Assembly (NCBI GenBank): GCA_963700195.1
Contig: CAVOWQ010000032.1
Coordinates: forward strand, 137,646 to 201,645
Direction: 5' to 3'
DNA length: 64,000 nt
Origin: AP-15 sp963700195
GTDB taxonomy: Bacteria; Pseudomonadota; Alphaproteobacteria; ATCC43930; CGMCC-115725
The notes under the pieces are model-generated. The model searched no databases and was not told the DNA's origin. It worked only from the letters and a program-made list of their open reading frames with translations. The position numbers and the translations under genes are program-made. Shown one piece after another: positions 1 to 9,175 of this stretch. Every line of letters begins with the position of its first letter. Position 1 is the first letter of the stretch.

Positions 1-1033
1 CGAGATGTGCGGCAATTTCGTCGAGCAGCAGCAAAGGCGGCTCACCGCGCACCGCCTGCTGCAACCTCGCGTGAGCGAGGAGGACGGAAATAAGCAACGC
101 TTTCTGCTCGCCGGTCGAGGCCAGCTCGGCGGCAATTCCGCTCTCGGCCAAACTGACATGCAGGTCGGAGCGATGCGGTCCGATCAGCGCGCCGCCGGCC
201 TGCGAATCGCTCTGCCGATTGCCGGCGAGCGCCGAGGCGAACTTCGCTTCGACGGCCAGCGCGGGCACCGCTTCGAGCCACTTCTCGACCGTGCCGGCGA
301 GAACCAGCCGGGCGCGCGGAAATGGGCCTTCGGCCTCGGCGCAGGCACCGTCGAGCCGTTGCACGGCCTCGCGGCGCCCCGCCGCGACCGCCACGCCCTG
401 TTCGGCCATGACCTCTTCAAGGGCGGTCAGCCACGCCGGGTCTTTCGGGCCGTCGCGCAGCAGCCGCGAGCGCTCGCGCAATGCTTGTTCATAGGCCACG
501 ACACGCGACCCGTGCGCCGGGTCGAGACCGAGCACGAGCCGGTCGAGAAAACGCCGCCGTCCGCCCGGACCTTCGACAAAAATACGGTCCATCGGCGGGG
601 TCAGCCATAAAACGCCCAGTCGCTCGCCGAGCGCCGCCTGGCCGCGCACCGGCTCGCCATCGATCCGCACGACCCGCCGCTCACCTGCCGTCGGGTCGCG
701 CCCGGTGCCGATGCGCAGGGTGCCGCGGCGGGTCGCGACGACCGCGGCGACAGCCCAGCCGCCGGTCGCATCATCCTGACCCCGCCGGGGCCGCCGATCG
801 ATTTCGGCCAGCTTGGCCGCGCGCAATCCGCGGCCAGGGGCGAGAAACGACACGGCCTCCAGGAGGTTCGTCTTGCCGGCGCCATTGGGTCCGGTCAATA
901 CCACCGGTGCGGTCGCGACGGTGAGCCTCGCCTCGCGATAATTGCGAAAATTAGTCGCCACGAGTCGGGTCACACCGACGCGATCTGCCGCGGCACCGGC
1001 ATCGTCCCGGGCTTGCTGTGCCTCGGCAAACAT
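1..1033 (-). CDS. recF: RecF, DNA replication and repair ATPase (3' end outside window)
   Basis: RecF is an SMC-like ABC ATPase that binds gapped DNA and loads RecA with RecO and RecR. Reading the minus strand from an ATG at 1033 gives an uninterrupted frame that leaves the window at base 1. The start of the fold is typical: VTRLVATNFRNYREARL, then the Walker A motif GPNGAGKTN. Near the window edge come an ABC signature-like STGEQKALLIS and a Walker B strand PPLLLLDEIAAHL. A GTG at 973, just before VTRLVATNF, is an alternative start; neither has a clear Shine-Dalgarno. It lies downstream of dnaN and dnaA on the same strand, the classic order. The C-terminal tail is missing only because of the window boundary. 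Confidence 0.95.
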   Translation of the reverse strand, partial: MFAEAQQARDDAGAAADRVGVTRLVATNFRNYREARLTVATAPVVLTGPNGAGKTNLLEAVSFLAPGRGLRAAKLAEIDRRPRRGQDDATGGWAVAAVVATRRGTLRIGTGRDPTAGERRVVRIDGEPVRGQAALGERLGVLWLTPPMDRIFVEGPGGRRRFLDRLVLGLDPAHGSRVVAYEQALRERSRLLRDGPKDPAWLTALEEVMAEQGVAVAAGRREAVQRLDGACAEAEGPFPRARLVLAGTVEKWLEAVPALAVEAKFASALAGNRQSDSQAGGALIGPHRSDLHVSLAESGIAAELASTGEQKALLISVLLAHARLQQAVRGEPPLLLLDEIAAHL

Positions 1034-1107
1034 GAGAAATATATGGGGTGGAGGGCACCTGTTTGCGAGCATTCCGCGCGACTGGCGGGGCAGAGGACGG
1101 GGCGTGA

Positions 1108-1193
1108 ACCCTCACCCGCCTCGCTGCGCTCGGCACCCTCTCCCGCGATGCGGGAGAGGGAGGCCAAGCCCAAAGGGCTTGGTGGGTGAGGGT
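1108..1193. repeat. Palindromic intergenic repeat between dnaN and recF
   Basis: The outer arms ACCCTCACCC (1108-1117) and GGGTGAGGGT (1184-1193) are exact reverse complements. Inside them lie two nested hairpins: CCCTCTCCCGC/GCGGGAGAGGG around 1136-1160 and AAGCCC/GGGCTT around 1166-1180. The arrangement resembles the dispersed palindromic repeats common between genes of alphaproteobacteria. It separates recF from dnaN and could act as an mRNA stem-loop or attenuator; that role is inference. Confidence 0.7.
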
Positions 1194-1212
1194 AACATCG
1201 CCGATAGTCAAC

Positions 1213-2331
1213 TCACACCCGCATCGGCATCAGCACGTAGAGGGCACTGCGATCGTCGCTGTCGCGCACTATGGTCGGTGAGCCAGCGTCAGACAGCTCA
1301 AATTGTATGCCCTCTCCCTGGATTTGATCGGCGATGTCCAACAAGTAACGTGAATTAAAACCAATTTCGAGCGGAGCGGTGGAATAACGGGCTTCAAGCT
1401 CCTCTTCAGCCTTGCCGTTTTCGGGACTGGTTGCCGAGATTTCCAGACTGCCGTGTTCGATCTTCAGCTTGACCGCCCGACTCTTCTCTGTCGAAATCGT
1501 CGATACGCGGTCGACCGCTTCGGCGAAGTCTTTCCGATTGACCTCGAGCGTCTTGTCGTTGTTCGACGGGATCACGCGGTCGTAGTCGGGGAATGTGCCG
1601 TCGATCAATTTCGAAGTCAGCGCGGCCTCGCCGATGGCCAGGCGGATCTTTGTGTCGCCGAGCCCGATCTGCACCTCGTCCTCGCTCTCCTCGACGAGCT
1701 TTCTCAGCTCGAGCACCGTCTTGCGCGGGATGATGATGCCCGGCATGCCGGCGGCGCCCTCCGGCAGGACCATTTCCATCCGGGCGAGCCGGTGCCCGTC
1801 CGTGGCGACCGCGCGAATGACCGGCACTTCGTCGGCTTTGGTCGCGTGGAGATAGATGCCGTTCAGATAATAGCGGGTCTCCTCGGTCGAAATCGCGAAT
1901 CGGGTGCGGTCGATCAAAGTTCGAAGCTCGGTCGCCGACAGCGAGAAGTTGTACGGCAGCTCGCCGCTCGCCATCAGCGGATAGTCCTCCGGGGGGAGAC
2001 AGGCGAGGGTAAACGTCGAGCGGCCGGAGCGCAGCTCGATGGCGTTGCGCTCGCCGCTCGTCTCGATCTCGATCTGCGCGCCGTCGCGCAGCTTGCGGAC
2101 GATGTCGTAAAAGGTGTGGGCCGGTGCAGTGGTCCGGCCCTCACGTTCGATTTGGGCCGGAACGCGCTCGACGATCTCGAGATCCATATCGGTCGCGCTC
2201 AGCGCGAGCCTGCCCGGCTCGGCGCGCAGCAATACGTTCGACAGTATCGGGATCGTCGTCCGCCGTTCGACGACACTTTGCACATGGCCCAGCGCCTTCA
2301 GGAAGGCCGCCCGTTCGATGGTCAGTTTCAT
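1213..2331 (-). CDS. dnaN: DNA polymerase III beta subunit (sliding clamp)
   Basis: DnaN forms the ring-shaped dimer that tethers the replicative polymerase to DNA. The 372-residue frame has the family length and begins MKLTIERAAFLKALGHVQ. It contains LALSATDMDLEIVE near residue 40, TRFAISTEETRYYLNGI near 145 and RAVATDGHRLARMEM near 175, all clamp signatures. The C-terminus ALYVLMPMRV is the conserved end of the third clamp domain, which forms the hydrophobic partner-binding pocket. It is intact and lies between dnaA and recF on the same strand. Confidence 0.98.
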   Translation of the reverse strand: MKLTIERAAFLKALGHVQSVVERRTTIPILSNVLLRAEPGRLALSATDMDLEIVERVPAQIEREGRTTAPAHTFYDIVRKLRDGAQIEIETSGERNAIELRSGRSTFTLACLPPEDYPLMASGELPYNFSLSATELRTLIDRTRFAISTEETRYYLNGIYLHATKADEVPVIRAVATDGHRLARMEMVLPEGAAGMPGIIIPRKTVLELRKLVEESEDEVQIGLGDTKIRLAIGEAALTSKLIDGTFPDYDRVIPSNNDKTLEVNRKDFAEAVDRVSTISTEKSRAVKLKIEHGSLEISATSPENGKAEEELEARYSTAPLEIGFNSRYLLDIADQIQGEGIQFELSDAGSPTIVRDSDDRSALYVLMPMRV

Positions 2332-2511
2332 GTTGACTACACAAGAGTTGCCGACCCGGCCCCCGCCGGCCTCGGGTCATGCCCAGAGGGACGGTCAGTG
2401 CCCCCGCCGTGTCATTCCGGCTCGACGGGACAGCACTATAACACGATCGGCCACCCGCCTCAGCAAGCGGTTTTGCCGCGGACGCCTTATGGGCGTTCAG
2501 CCCTAGGGGGC

Positions 2512-3951
2512 TCAGCCCTGCAGCATCCGGCGCAACAGCTCGACATCCTCGGCGAGCGACGGGTCGGTGCGCGTCAGCTCTTCGATCTTGCGCACCGCGT
2601 GCATGACGGTGGTGTGATCACGGCCGCCGAACTTGCGACCGATTTGCGGCAGCGATCGCGTCGTCAGCTGCTTGGCCAGATACATCGCGACCTGACGCGG
2701 GCGGGCAACGGCGCGGGCCCGGCGATCGGAGGTCATCTCGCCTAATTTGATATTGAAGTGCTCGGCGACCTTCTTTTGGATCTCGTCAATCGTCACTCGC
2801 CGCTCGTTCGAGCGGAGCAGATCGTGCAGCACCTCCTGAATGCTCTCCAGAGTGATATCGCGCCCGACCAGCTGAACCTGAGCGGCGATTCGGTTCAAAG
2901 CCCCCTCGAGCTCCCGGACATTCGAGGCGATCTTATGGGCAAGAAATTCCATCACCTTTGGCGGAATCCGCAGGCCGCCCTGCTCGGCTTTTGACTGCAA
3001 TATTCCGAGGCGCAATTCATAAGTGGTCGGGTGCAGATCAGCGACGAGCCCCCAGCCGAGACGCGAGCGCATGCGCTCTTCCATGCCTTCGAGGTCGGAG
3101 GGCGATTTGTCGGCCGATATTACGATTTGGCGGTTCTCGTCGACCAAAGCATTAAAGGTGTGGAAGAATTCCTCCTGGGTCGATTCCTTGCCGATGATGA
3201 ATTGCACGTCATCGATCATCAAGAGATCGACCGAGCGAAATTGTTCCTTGAAGTCCATGGTCGATTTGAAGCGCAATGCTCGAATGAACTGGTACATGAA
3301 CTTTTCGGCCGAAAGATAGATTATCTTTCGGCCGCAGGCATGCTTGCGGACGTGCCAGGCCACGGCGTGCATCAGATGTGTCTTGCCGAGCCCGACCCCG
3401 CCATACAGAAACAGCGGATTGAACGGCACCGGGTTACCCGGGCACGCGCAAGCTTCGGCGACGCGCCGCGCCGCGGCGTGGGCGAGTTCGTTGGGCTTGC
3501 CGACGACGAAATTCTCGAAAACGAAGCGGTGATCAAGAGCCAAGAGCTGCGCCTTTTCGTCACCGATTTCGAGCGGCAACGCGGGTCCGGCGAGGGCAGG
3601 CGAGGCCGGAGGTGCTTCCGCATCATCATCCGGGCCGGCGAAATGGTTTCCGTTTAGGGGACTCAAAGGCATGCCGACGACGACCGAAAGGCGCTTTACT
3701 TGCTCGTTCTCCGCCCGCCACAGCGCGAGAAGCCTATCCGCATAATGGGTTGCCACCCAGTCGCGCAAAAAACGTGTGGGTGCAGCGATGGTGGCCTGTC
3801 CGCTGTCGACGTTTTCCAGGTTCATCGGTTGCAGCCAGTTGCGAAAGGCGTGCTCGCCAACTTCCGCCCTGAGCTGACTGAGAACACCAATCCACTCCGC
3901 CTCGTGCGCTGTCATCGTGTTGGTCGCATCTTCTTGAATTGCTTGCGCCAC
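2512..3951 (-). CDS. dnaA: Chromosomal replication initiator protein DnaA
   Basis: DnaA binds DnaA boxes and melts the origin. The 479-residue product shows domain I (WIGVLSQLRAEVGEHAFRNW), a variable linker, then the AAA+ core with Walker A GGVGLGKTHLMHAVAW near residue 185 and Walker B LLMIDDVQFI. The C-terminal DNA-binding domain has FGGRDHTTVMHAVRKIE, the DnaA signature. An ATG 12 codons downstream (MTAHEAEWIG, base 3915) is an equally likely start. dnaN lies 180 bp downstream, with a GC-rich leader between them. rpsT lies upstream in the same orientation, as in several alphaproteobacteria. Confidence 0.98.
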   Translation of the reverse strand: MAQAIQEDATNTMTAHEAEWIGVLSQLRAEVGEHAFRNWLQPMNLENVDSGQATIAAPTRFLRDWVATHYADRLLALWRAENEQVKRLSVVVGMPLSPLNGNHFAGPDDDAEAPPASPALAGPALPLEIGDEKAQLLALDHRFVFENFVVGKPNELAHAAARRVAEACACPGNPVPFNPLFLYGGVGLGKTHLMHAVAWHVRKHACGRKIIYLSAEKFMYQFIRALRFKSTMDFKEQFRSVDLLMIDDVQFIIGKESTQEEFFHTFNALVDENRQIVISADKSPSDLEGMEERMRSRLGWGLVADLHPTTYELRLGILQSKAEQGGLRIPPKVMEFLAHKIASNVRELEGALNRIAAQVQLVGRDITLESIQEVLHDLLRSNERRVTIDEIQKKVAEHFNIKLGEMTSDRRARAVARPRQVAMYLAKQLTTRSLPQIGRKFGGRDHTTVMHAVRKIEELTRTDPSLAEDVELLRRMLQG

Positions 3952-4332
3952 CCCCTACCCCCCATCTATAGAACAGACGCAATTCCGGTCGCCCGCCGGC
4001 AATATTTCATCCTGCAGAGGCGCACATCGTGGTTCTGCCATACTACTCAATACGGGAAGAGACGCCCTCCCTGTCGCTTATTACGGTCGGCTCGATCGTC
4101 AACATCTTGACGTTTTATTGACGTTTCATCGCCATTTACACGGCACAGCCGTACTTCTGGGTACCGTTATTTGAAAGTTTACCTATGTGGCGGATTAGTG
4201 GCAATGGGATCGAAGAAGGAACATGAGAAATATTTTTTCCGCCGTAAGCGCTGGCGGTTCGTTCGCCTAAGAAACCCTGGTCGGGCCTCACCTGCGACAT
4301 TCCGCCGCGGAAACGATCGGCGCGATCTCTGG
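3952..4332. other. dnaA upstream intergenic region with TTGACGTTT direct repeat
   Basis: This 381-bp gap separates rpsT from dnaA. TTGACGTTT occurs twice at 4107-4115 and 4118-4126, an 11-bp period of about one helical turn, which would suit a protein-binding site in the dnaA control region. The surrounding 4080-4215 segment is richer in A+T than its flanks. I looked for DnaA boxes (TTWTNCACA or its complement) and found none convincing, so I do not call an origin here. Confidence 0.35.
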
Positions 4333-4593
4333 TCAGAGCGCGTTGATCCGCGCCGCCAGCCGCGACAACTTGCGCGAGACCGTGTTCTTGTGGAGCACGC
4401 CCTTGGTTATCGCCCGATGCAGCTCGGGCTGCGCCAGCCGGAGGGCCGACTCGGCCGTCTCCTTGTCGCCCGTTGCGATCGCCGTCTCGACCTTTTTGAC
4501 AAAGGTGCGGACGCGGCCCACCCGAGCGCGATTGATGGCCGTACGCTTGGCCGTCTGCCGGATGCGCTTTTCCGCTGATTTGTGATTAGCCAT
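4333..4593 (-). CDS. rpsT: 30S ribosomal protein S20
   Basis: S20 binds 16S rRNA and helps assemble the small subunit. The start MANHKSAEKRIRQTAKRT at 4593 is the near-invariant N-terminus, so the longer open frame reaching 4776 is not used. The 86-residue product is lysine and arginine rich, forms the expected helical bundle and ends SRKLSRLAARINAL. It lies upstream of dnaA on the same strand. No strong Shine-Dalgarno is visible. Confidence 0.97.
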   Translation of the reverse strand: MANHKSAEKRIRQTAKRTAINRARVGRVRTFVKKVETAIATGDKETAESALRLAQPELHRAITKGVLHKNTVSRKLSRLAARINAL

Positions 4594-5043
4594 GCAATTC
4601 GCCGTGACGGAAGGACGAGACTTATATCGGGGCCTCGTCCGTGACGTCAACTTCGCGCGGGGAGCCCCTTTGCGGGTGGAATAGCGGATCGGTCGGTTTT
4701 GAGATCGATGTCGAGCGGTCGGGCGGCAATCAGCAGCCCCAAACCACAAGTTTAAAAGCTGTCGCCATTTTGCCACTGTGGCTGAGGTGACACACCTCGT
4801 TGAAATTCCCTAAAGTGCAGGTGGCCTCGATTGACTCTAAACGGTCTGCGGATAGTATTTAGGGAGCGAATTTGGCCTGTGTGCTGTATCGGTCTTGAAG
4901 CGACAAGTAGTCTGCAAGCGTTCGCCTTTCCCGTTCGTCGCGGAAAGGGAATAGGGGACGCGATCGGAGGTCGGCACGAGGTGGCCGCGTTCGGGGGAGC
5001 ATGGTTGCACGAAATGCGACCTAAGAGTGGTCGAGGGGACAAA
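4594..5043. other. Intergenic region, nothing recognised
   Basis: This 450-bp interval lies between the divergent rpsT and the hypothetical gene at 5044. It must hold both promoters, but I see no convincing sigma-70 pair, RNA gene, inverted repeat or coding region. Open frames crossing it on both strands lack ribosome sites and protein-like composition. Confidence 0.4.
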
Positions 5044-5499
5044 GTGTCGAAGCAGACGAACGTTGTGCCATTCCCGCTGACGGTGAGGGGGGTCCGATCG
5101 GCGGCAGATAAAGCGTGTTCGGCAACCAGCTACGAATTCACCGTAGAGGAGTTGGCTGCGCTGTGCCGGTGGTTTTCGGCCATGAAATACGCCTTTCCGG
5201 GAACGGAAGGGGTAATGATGGTGAATCATCGGGAGGCCTACTCCGCAGTCGGGCTGTACAACCGGGCAGGAGGCGCGCCGAATTGTCTGGTTGCCAAACA
5301 TCAGGTAGGCGGCGCGGCACGATTTTTCTGGTCGACCGAATTTGACCCGCCCCGTCCGATCAACGATCTGTCCGAAATCACGGATGCCCATATCCGGGCT
5401 ATTCGGCCGCCGCGCAACGAAAAGGGCTGGCTCGACCCGAACGGGTGGATGGGCGTCTATGCATCGCGGCTGATCGCAAACCAGCTTCAACTCGTCTAG
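5044..5499 (+). CDS. Conserved hypothetical protein, 151 aa
   Basis: I do not recognise a named family. The GTG at 5044 is chosen because GAGGGGAC lies just upstream at Shine-Dalgarno distance; the same frame continues upstream to 4831 but that part looks non-coding. The product begins VSKQTNVVPFPLTVRG. It has a helical segment YEFTVEELAALCRWFSAMKYAF near residues 35-55, where VEELAALCRWFSAMK is amphipathic, and a C-terminal tryptophan-rich stretch GWLDPNGWMGVY. There is no signal peptide or membrane segment. It sits alone between rpsT and the polysaccharide-export gene. Composition and the good ribosome site support a real, probably cytosolic protein. Confidence 0.6.
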   Translation: MSKQTNVVPFPLTVRGVRSAADKACSATSYEFTVEELAALCRWFSAMKYAFPGTEGVMMVNHREAYSAVGLYNRAGGAPNCLVAKHQVGGAARFFWSTEFDPPRPINDLSEITDAHIRAIRPPRNEKGWLDPNGWMGVYASRLIANQLQLV

Positions 5500-5633
5500 T
5501 CCTTAGTCGCACCCCGTCACTCGATCGGGCCTCGGAAAGAGGAGCTTGATCCAACAGCGGTGATCGGTCGCTAGGCTTGCCCTGATCCTCGTATCAGTAG
5601 AATATTGGACCGAATATAAACCGTACCGTATCG

Positions 5634-6792
5634 ATGAAGTCTGCCGTACTGCTCGTTTGCCTCAGCGGCGCCGCACTGGTCGGCTGTGCATACCTGCCGA
5701 CCTCCGGTCCGACGGCTGGCGAGGTGATCGACCGAGGGGTGCAGGAGAATCAGATCCGCTACGATGTCGTCGATGTAAATTCCGGGGTCGTTGCGACACT
5801 ATTGGCACAGCCGGAGGCGAGCTTTCGAACCCGCTTCGGGAAATATGGCAAGTCGACCGCGCCGAAGATCGGGATCGGTGACACGCTTTCCGTTTCGATC
5901 TGGGAAGCAGCGGGCGGCGGCCTGTTCGGGACGTCGCCGACCGATCACGTTTCGGCCGGCTCGCGCAGTGTGACGATTCCCGAACAGGTCGTCGATCGGG
6001 ACGGCGGGATCAGCGTGCCGTTTGCCGGGCGGGTTCCGGTCGCCGGGCGGACAACCGTGGAAGTCCAGCACGAAATCGAGCGGCGCCTCGCCGAGAAGGC
6101 CATCGAGCCGCAGGTCATTGTAACAATTGCGAAGAGCGTGACCTACGCCGCGACCGTGTCGGGGGAGGTGGTCAACGGCGCGCGGGTGCCGCTCTCGGTC
6201 AACGGTGATCGGATGCTGGACCTGATTGCCCTCGCCGGCGGCACGAAAGCTACTGTCTATGACACCTTCGTGCGGCTTTCCCGAGACGGCGTCACGGTGA
6301 CGATGCCAATGGAACGGCTCGTGTCGGACCCGGCCGAGAACATCTACGCACAGCCGGGCGACGTGTTGACCCTGGTTCGTGTGCCGCAGACCTACTCGGT
6401 GCTCGGCGCGACCGGGCAGAATGCCCAGATCACCTTCAATGCAGAGCGGATTACCTTGGTCGAAGCGCTCGCCAAAGCCGGTGGTTTGCAAGATCTGCGC
6501 TCGGATCCGACGGGAGTATTTCTTTTCCGCTTCGAGCCGCCGGCCGTCGTCGCCGGGTTGAATGCTCCCCAGTTGGCGCACCGGTCCTGATCGAACCTCG
6601 CCGGTCGTTTACCGCCTCGATATGAGCGACGCGAACTCCTATTTCCTTGCTCAGCGGTTTCCCGTCGAAGACAAGGACATAATCTACGTCGCCAACGCGC
6701 GGCTAAACGAGCTGCAGAAATTCTTCACGCTTTTGAATACCCTGACCGGACCTGTCATCACCGGCATCGTCGTCAAGAACGCAGCACCGTAG
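5634..6792 (+). CDS. Wza-like polysaccharide export lipoprotein, frameshifted near 6579
   Basis: Outer-membrane polysaccharide export (OPX) proteins form the pore through which capsule or exopolysaccharide leaves the cell. The N-terminus has a signal peptide and a lipobox LVGC with Cys18. A Poly_export domain follows (KIGIGDTLSVSIWEA ... ISVPFAGRVPVAG), then SLBB-type segments (VSGEVVNGARVPLSVNG ... YSVLGATGQNAQITF). The first frame stops at 6590. The conserved C-terminus SPVVYRLDMSDANSYFLAQRF ... ELQKFFTLLNT continues in the next frame to 6792. One extra C near 6579 explains the shift, so the original protein was about 385 residues. It is the only export-pore gene in the window and may serve the glycan genes at 42-60 kb (inference). 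Confidence 0.85.
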
Positions 6793-6845
6793 CGCTCGAT
6801 TTCGGCATATAAAGCGATCGAGCGCGACCCTTTTGAAAGGACGCC

Positions 6846-7850
6846 ATGCCGAGGGTGCAGAGCTTGTCCGGCGACGACCTGGTCGTCGTTACCGGCGGCG
6901 CCGGCTTTATCGGTTCCCATATCGTCAGCCATCTGGCCGAGCTTGGTTTGCGCATTGTGATCTCGGATCGTTGCGGATCCGGTGACAAGTGGCGCAACAT
7001 CGCCGCGGCTCCGCTTTATGACCTCGTCCGACCCGAAACGCTGTCCGAGTGGCTCGAACTGCATAGCGGCAAAGTGGCGGCTATCGTGCACATGGCGGCG
7101 ATATCCTCGACGACCGAAACCGATATCGACCGGTTCGTAGCCAACAATATTCGCCTGACGCTCGACCTTTGGGAGTGGTGCGCCGCCAACGCGACCCGTT
7201 TTATCTATGCTTCCTCTGCTGCGACCTACGGCGATGGCAGCGCCGGCTTCAGCGACGACCAGAGCCCTGCGGCCCTGGCTGCGCTGCACCCGCTCAATGC
7301 CTATGGCTGGAGCAAGCATGTCGTGGATCGGCGAGTGGTCGAGGACGTGGTGCTGGGACGGCCCAGCCCCCCGCAATGGGCCGGGCTCAAATTCTTCAAT
7401 GTATATGGCCCGAACGAGGCCCATAAGGGCGACATGCAGTCGGTTGTCGGCAAGGTCTGCCCGATAATCGAGGCCGGCGGCACTGTCACGCTTTTCAGGT
7501 CGCACAACCCCGCCTATCGGGATGGCGGGCAGTTGCGGGATTTTGTTTATGTAAACGACTGCGTCGCGACGGTTGACTGGCTGTTGCAGAACCCGAAGGT
7601 CACGGGTCTGTTCAATGTCGGAACCGGTGTCGCACGGAGCTTTCTCGACCTCGTCGGTGCGGTCGCCGCGGCGGTCGGACGTCCGCCGAAAGTCCGGTTC
7701 GTCGACACTCCCGCCGAGTTGCGCGACAAGTATCAATACTTCACACAAGCCGATATCTCGAAACTGCGCGCCGCCGGATTCGGCGAGCCGTTTCACTCTT
7801 TGGAGGACGGTGTTCGAGACTTTGTTCACGGCATGCGGGGCGCGGCGTGA
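6846..7850 (+). CDS. hldD: ADP-L-glycero-D-manno-heptose 6-epimerase (HldD/RfaD family)
   Basis: The enzyme inverts C6 of ADP-D-glycero-D-manno-heptose to give the LPS-core heptose donor. The 334-residue SDR-fold protein has the nucleotide motif VVTGGAGFIGSHI near residue 15 and VHMAAISSTTETD, a heptose-epimerase trademark. The catalytic Ser appears in YASSAATYGDG, and Tyr/Lys in NAYGWSKHVVD. FFNVYGPNEAHKGDMQSV is also family-typical. A purine-rich site precedes the ATG at 6846. Its last codons overlap the ATG of the next gene at 7847, suggesting coupled translation with a glycosyltransferase. A related NAD-dependent sugar epimerase is the alternative. Confidence 0.88.
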   Translation: MPRVQSLSGDDLVVVTGGAGFIGSHIVSHLAELGLRIVISDRCGSGDKWRNIAAAPLYDLVRPETLSEWLELHSGKVAAIVHMAAISSTTETDIDRFVANNIRLTLDLWEWCAANATRFIYASSAATYGDGSAGFSDDQSPAALAALHPLNAYGWSKHVVDRRVVEDVVLGRPSPPQWAGLKFFNVYGPNEAHKGDMQSVVGKVCPIIEAGGTVTLFRSHNPAYRDGGQLRDFVYVNDCVATVDWLLQNPKVTGLFNVGTGVARSFLDLVGAVAAAVGRPPKVRFVDTPAELRDKYQYFTQADISKLRAAGFGEPFHSLEDGVRDFVHGMRGAA

Positions 7851-9151
7851 TCCTGTTCGACTTGTCTCGGCTGGTCTCGCGCGCCGGGCGGGAGACACCG
7901 ACGGGGATCGACCGGGTCGAGCTCGCCTATGCCGAGCATCTGATTGCCGGCCGCACACCTCTTTCCTTTACGATGATGACGCCTTTGGGTGGTTTCGGCA
8001 CGTTGCCGGAGGCGGTTGCCAAGGAGTACCTCCAGGTGCTTGCCGAGACATGGCGGGAGGCCGGCTCGTCGCAGCGGATTGCGCAGGCGAAGCGGCTGGC
8101 GCGAACGCTCCACACCGCCGCCCTCTGGCGCGGAGAACGCGCCCTGCACCCGCGATGCCGTTCTGGAACCGGCCGCGTGGTCTATATGCTCGTCTCGCAT
8201 CACCATCTCGAAAAGCGCCGCGCCATCGCCCGCCTGAAGCGACAAGTTGGGGCGTGCTTCGTCTGTCTTATCCACGATCTGATCCCGATCGAATTCCCCG
8301 AATACGCGCTGCCCGGCCAAAACGACAAGCACCGCAAGCGGATCGAGACTGCCGCGGCGCTGGCCGACGCAGTTATCGTCAACTCGATCGTGACGCGCGA
8401 AGGATTTGCGCCCTATCTGGCGCGTGCCGGCCGAGCCCCGCCCGTCGTGGTCGCGCCGTTCGGCGTCGATTTACCGGTCGGCGTTGCCGGCCGAGCCGCC
8501 ACCCGTGAGGCCGCCCTATTTCGTGTGCGTCGGGACCATCGAGGCGCGCAAGAACCATCTTCTGCTGCTCAATCTGTGGCGCCAGCTGGCAGGACGAACT
8601 GGGCGATGCCGCGCCACGTCTCGTGCTGATCGGGCAACGCGGCTGGGAAACCGAAAACGCGATCGACATGCTCGAACGCTGCCCGGCACTGCGCGGCGTC
8701 GTCTTCGAACGCGACCAACGTGCCGGATGACGAGGCGGCGCGCCTCGTCGAGGGCGCCCGAGCATTGCTGCTGCCATCCTTTGCCGAAGGGTTCGGGTTT
8801 CCGATGGTCGAGGCGCTGGCTCTCGGGGTCCCCGTCCTGTGCAGCAATCTCGCCGCCTTCCGCGAGAATGGCGGGGACGTGCCGGAGTACCTCGATCCGC
8901 TCGACGGGCTCGGTTGGCGCAGCGCCGTCATCGATTATGCGCTGCCGGCGTCGCCGCGCCGCGCCGCCCAGCTCCGTCGGCTTTCGGACTGGAGGGCGCC
9001 GAGCTGGCAAGATCATTTCGCCGCGGTCGAAGCCCTGATTGCCGAAGCCCGATCGATTGGCCAATATGAGATCGAAAGTCCGCCGGCCCCAGGGCTGGGG
9101 GCTCGCCGCGAGCCCCGGTTTAACGCTCGGCAGACTGCGGACATGCGCTGA
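7847..9151 (+). pseudogene. GT4-type glycosyltransferase with at least three frameshifts
   Basis: The product starts MILFDLSRLVSRAGRETPTG, an N-terminus typical of alphaproteobacterial surface-polysaccharide glycosyltransferases, and continues to CLIHDLIPIEFPEY and VIVNSIVTREGF. The reading frame then changes three times. YFVCVGTIEARKNHLLLLNLW is in a second frame from about 8516, and RLVLIGQRGWETENAIDMLE is in a third from about 8596. ALLLPSFAEGFGFPMVEALA, the donor-binding motif, is back in the first frame from about 8720 to the stop at 9151. Each piece is well conserved, so the damage is recent or is sequencing error. It is translationally coupled to hldD, implying a role in LPS core or another surface glycan. 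Confidence 0.8.
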
Positions 9152-9175
9152 TTTATTCTCGGGAGGGAGACGACA

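Noticed and set aside
5..610. Open frames on the plus strand opposite recF, up to 201 codons
   Set aside because: They are antisense to a clear recF reading and have arginine-rich, low-complexity translations with no ribosome sites.
2435..2466. Candidate dnaN promoter TTGCTG/TATAGT on the minus strand
   Set aside because: The spacing is 20 bases, longer than the usual 17, and no other support exists.
1453..2745. 430-codon plus-strand open frame opposite dnaN and dnaA
   Set aside because: It is the shadow of high-GC codons on the true dnaN strand; the translation has no protein-like pattern.
6684..7958. 424-codon minus-strand open frame opposite hldD
   Set aside because: HldD motifs on the plus strand are unmistakable and this frame has no family signature.
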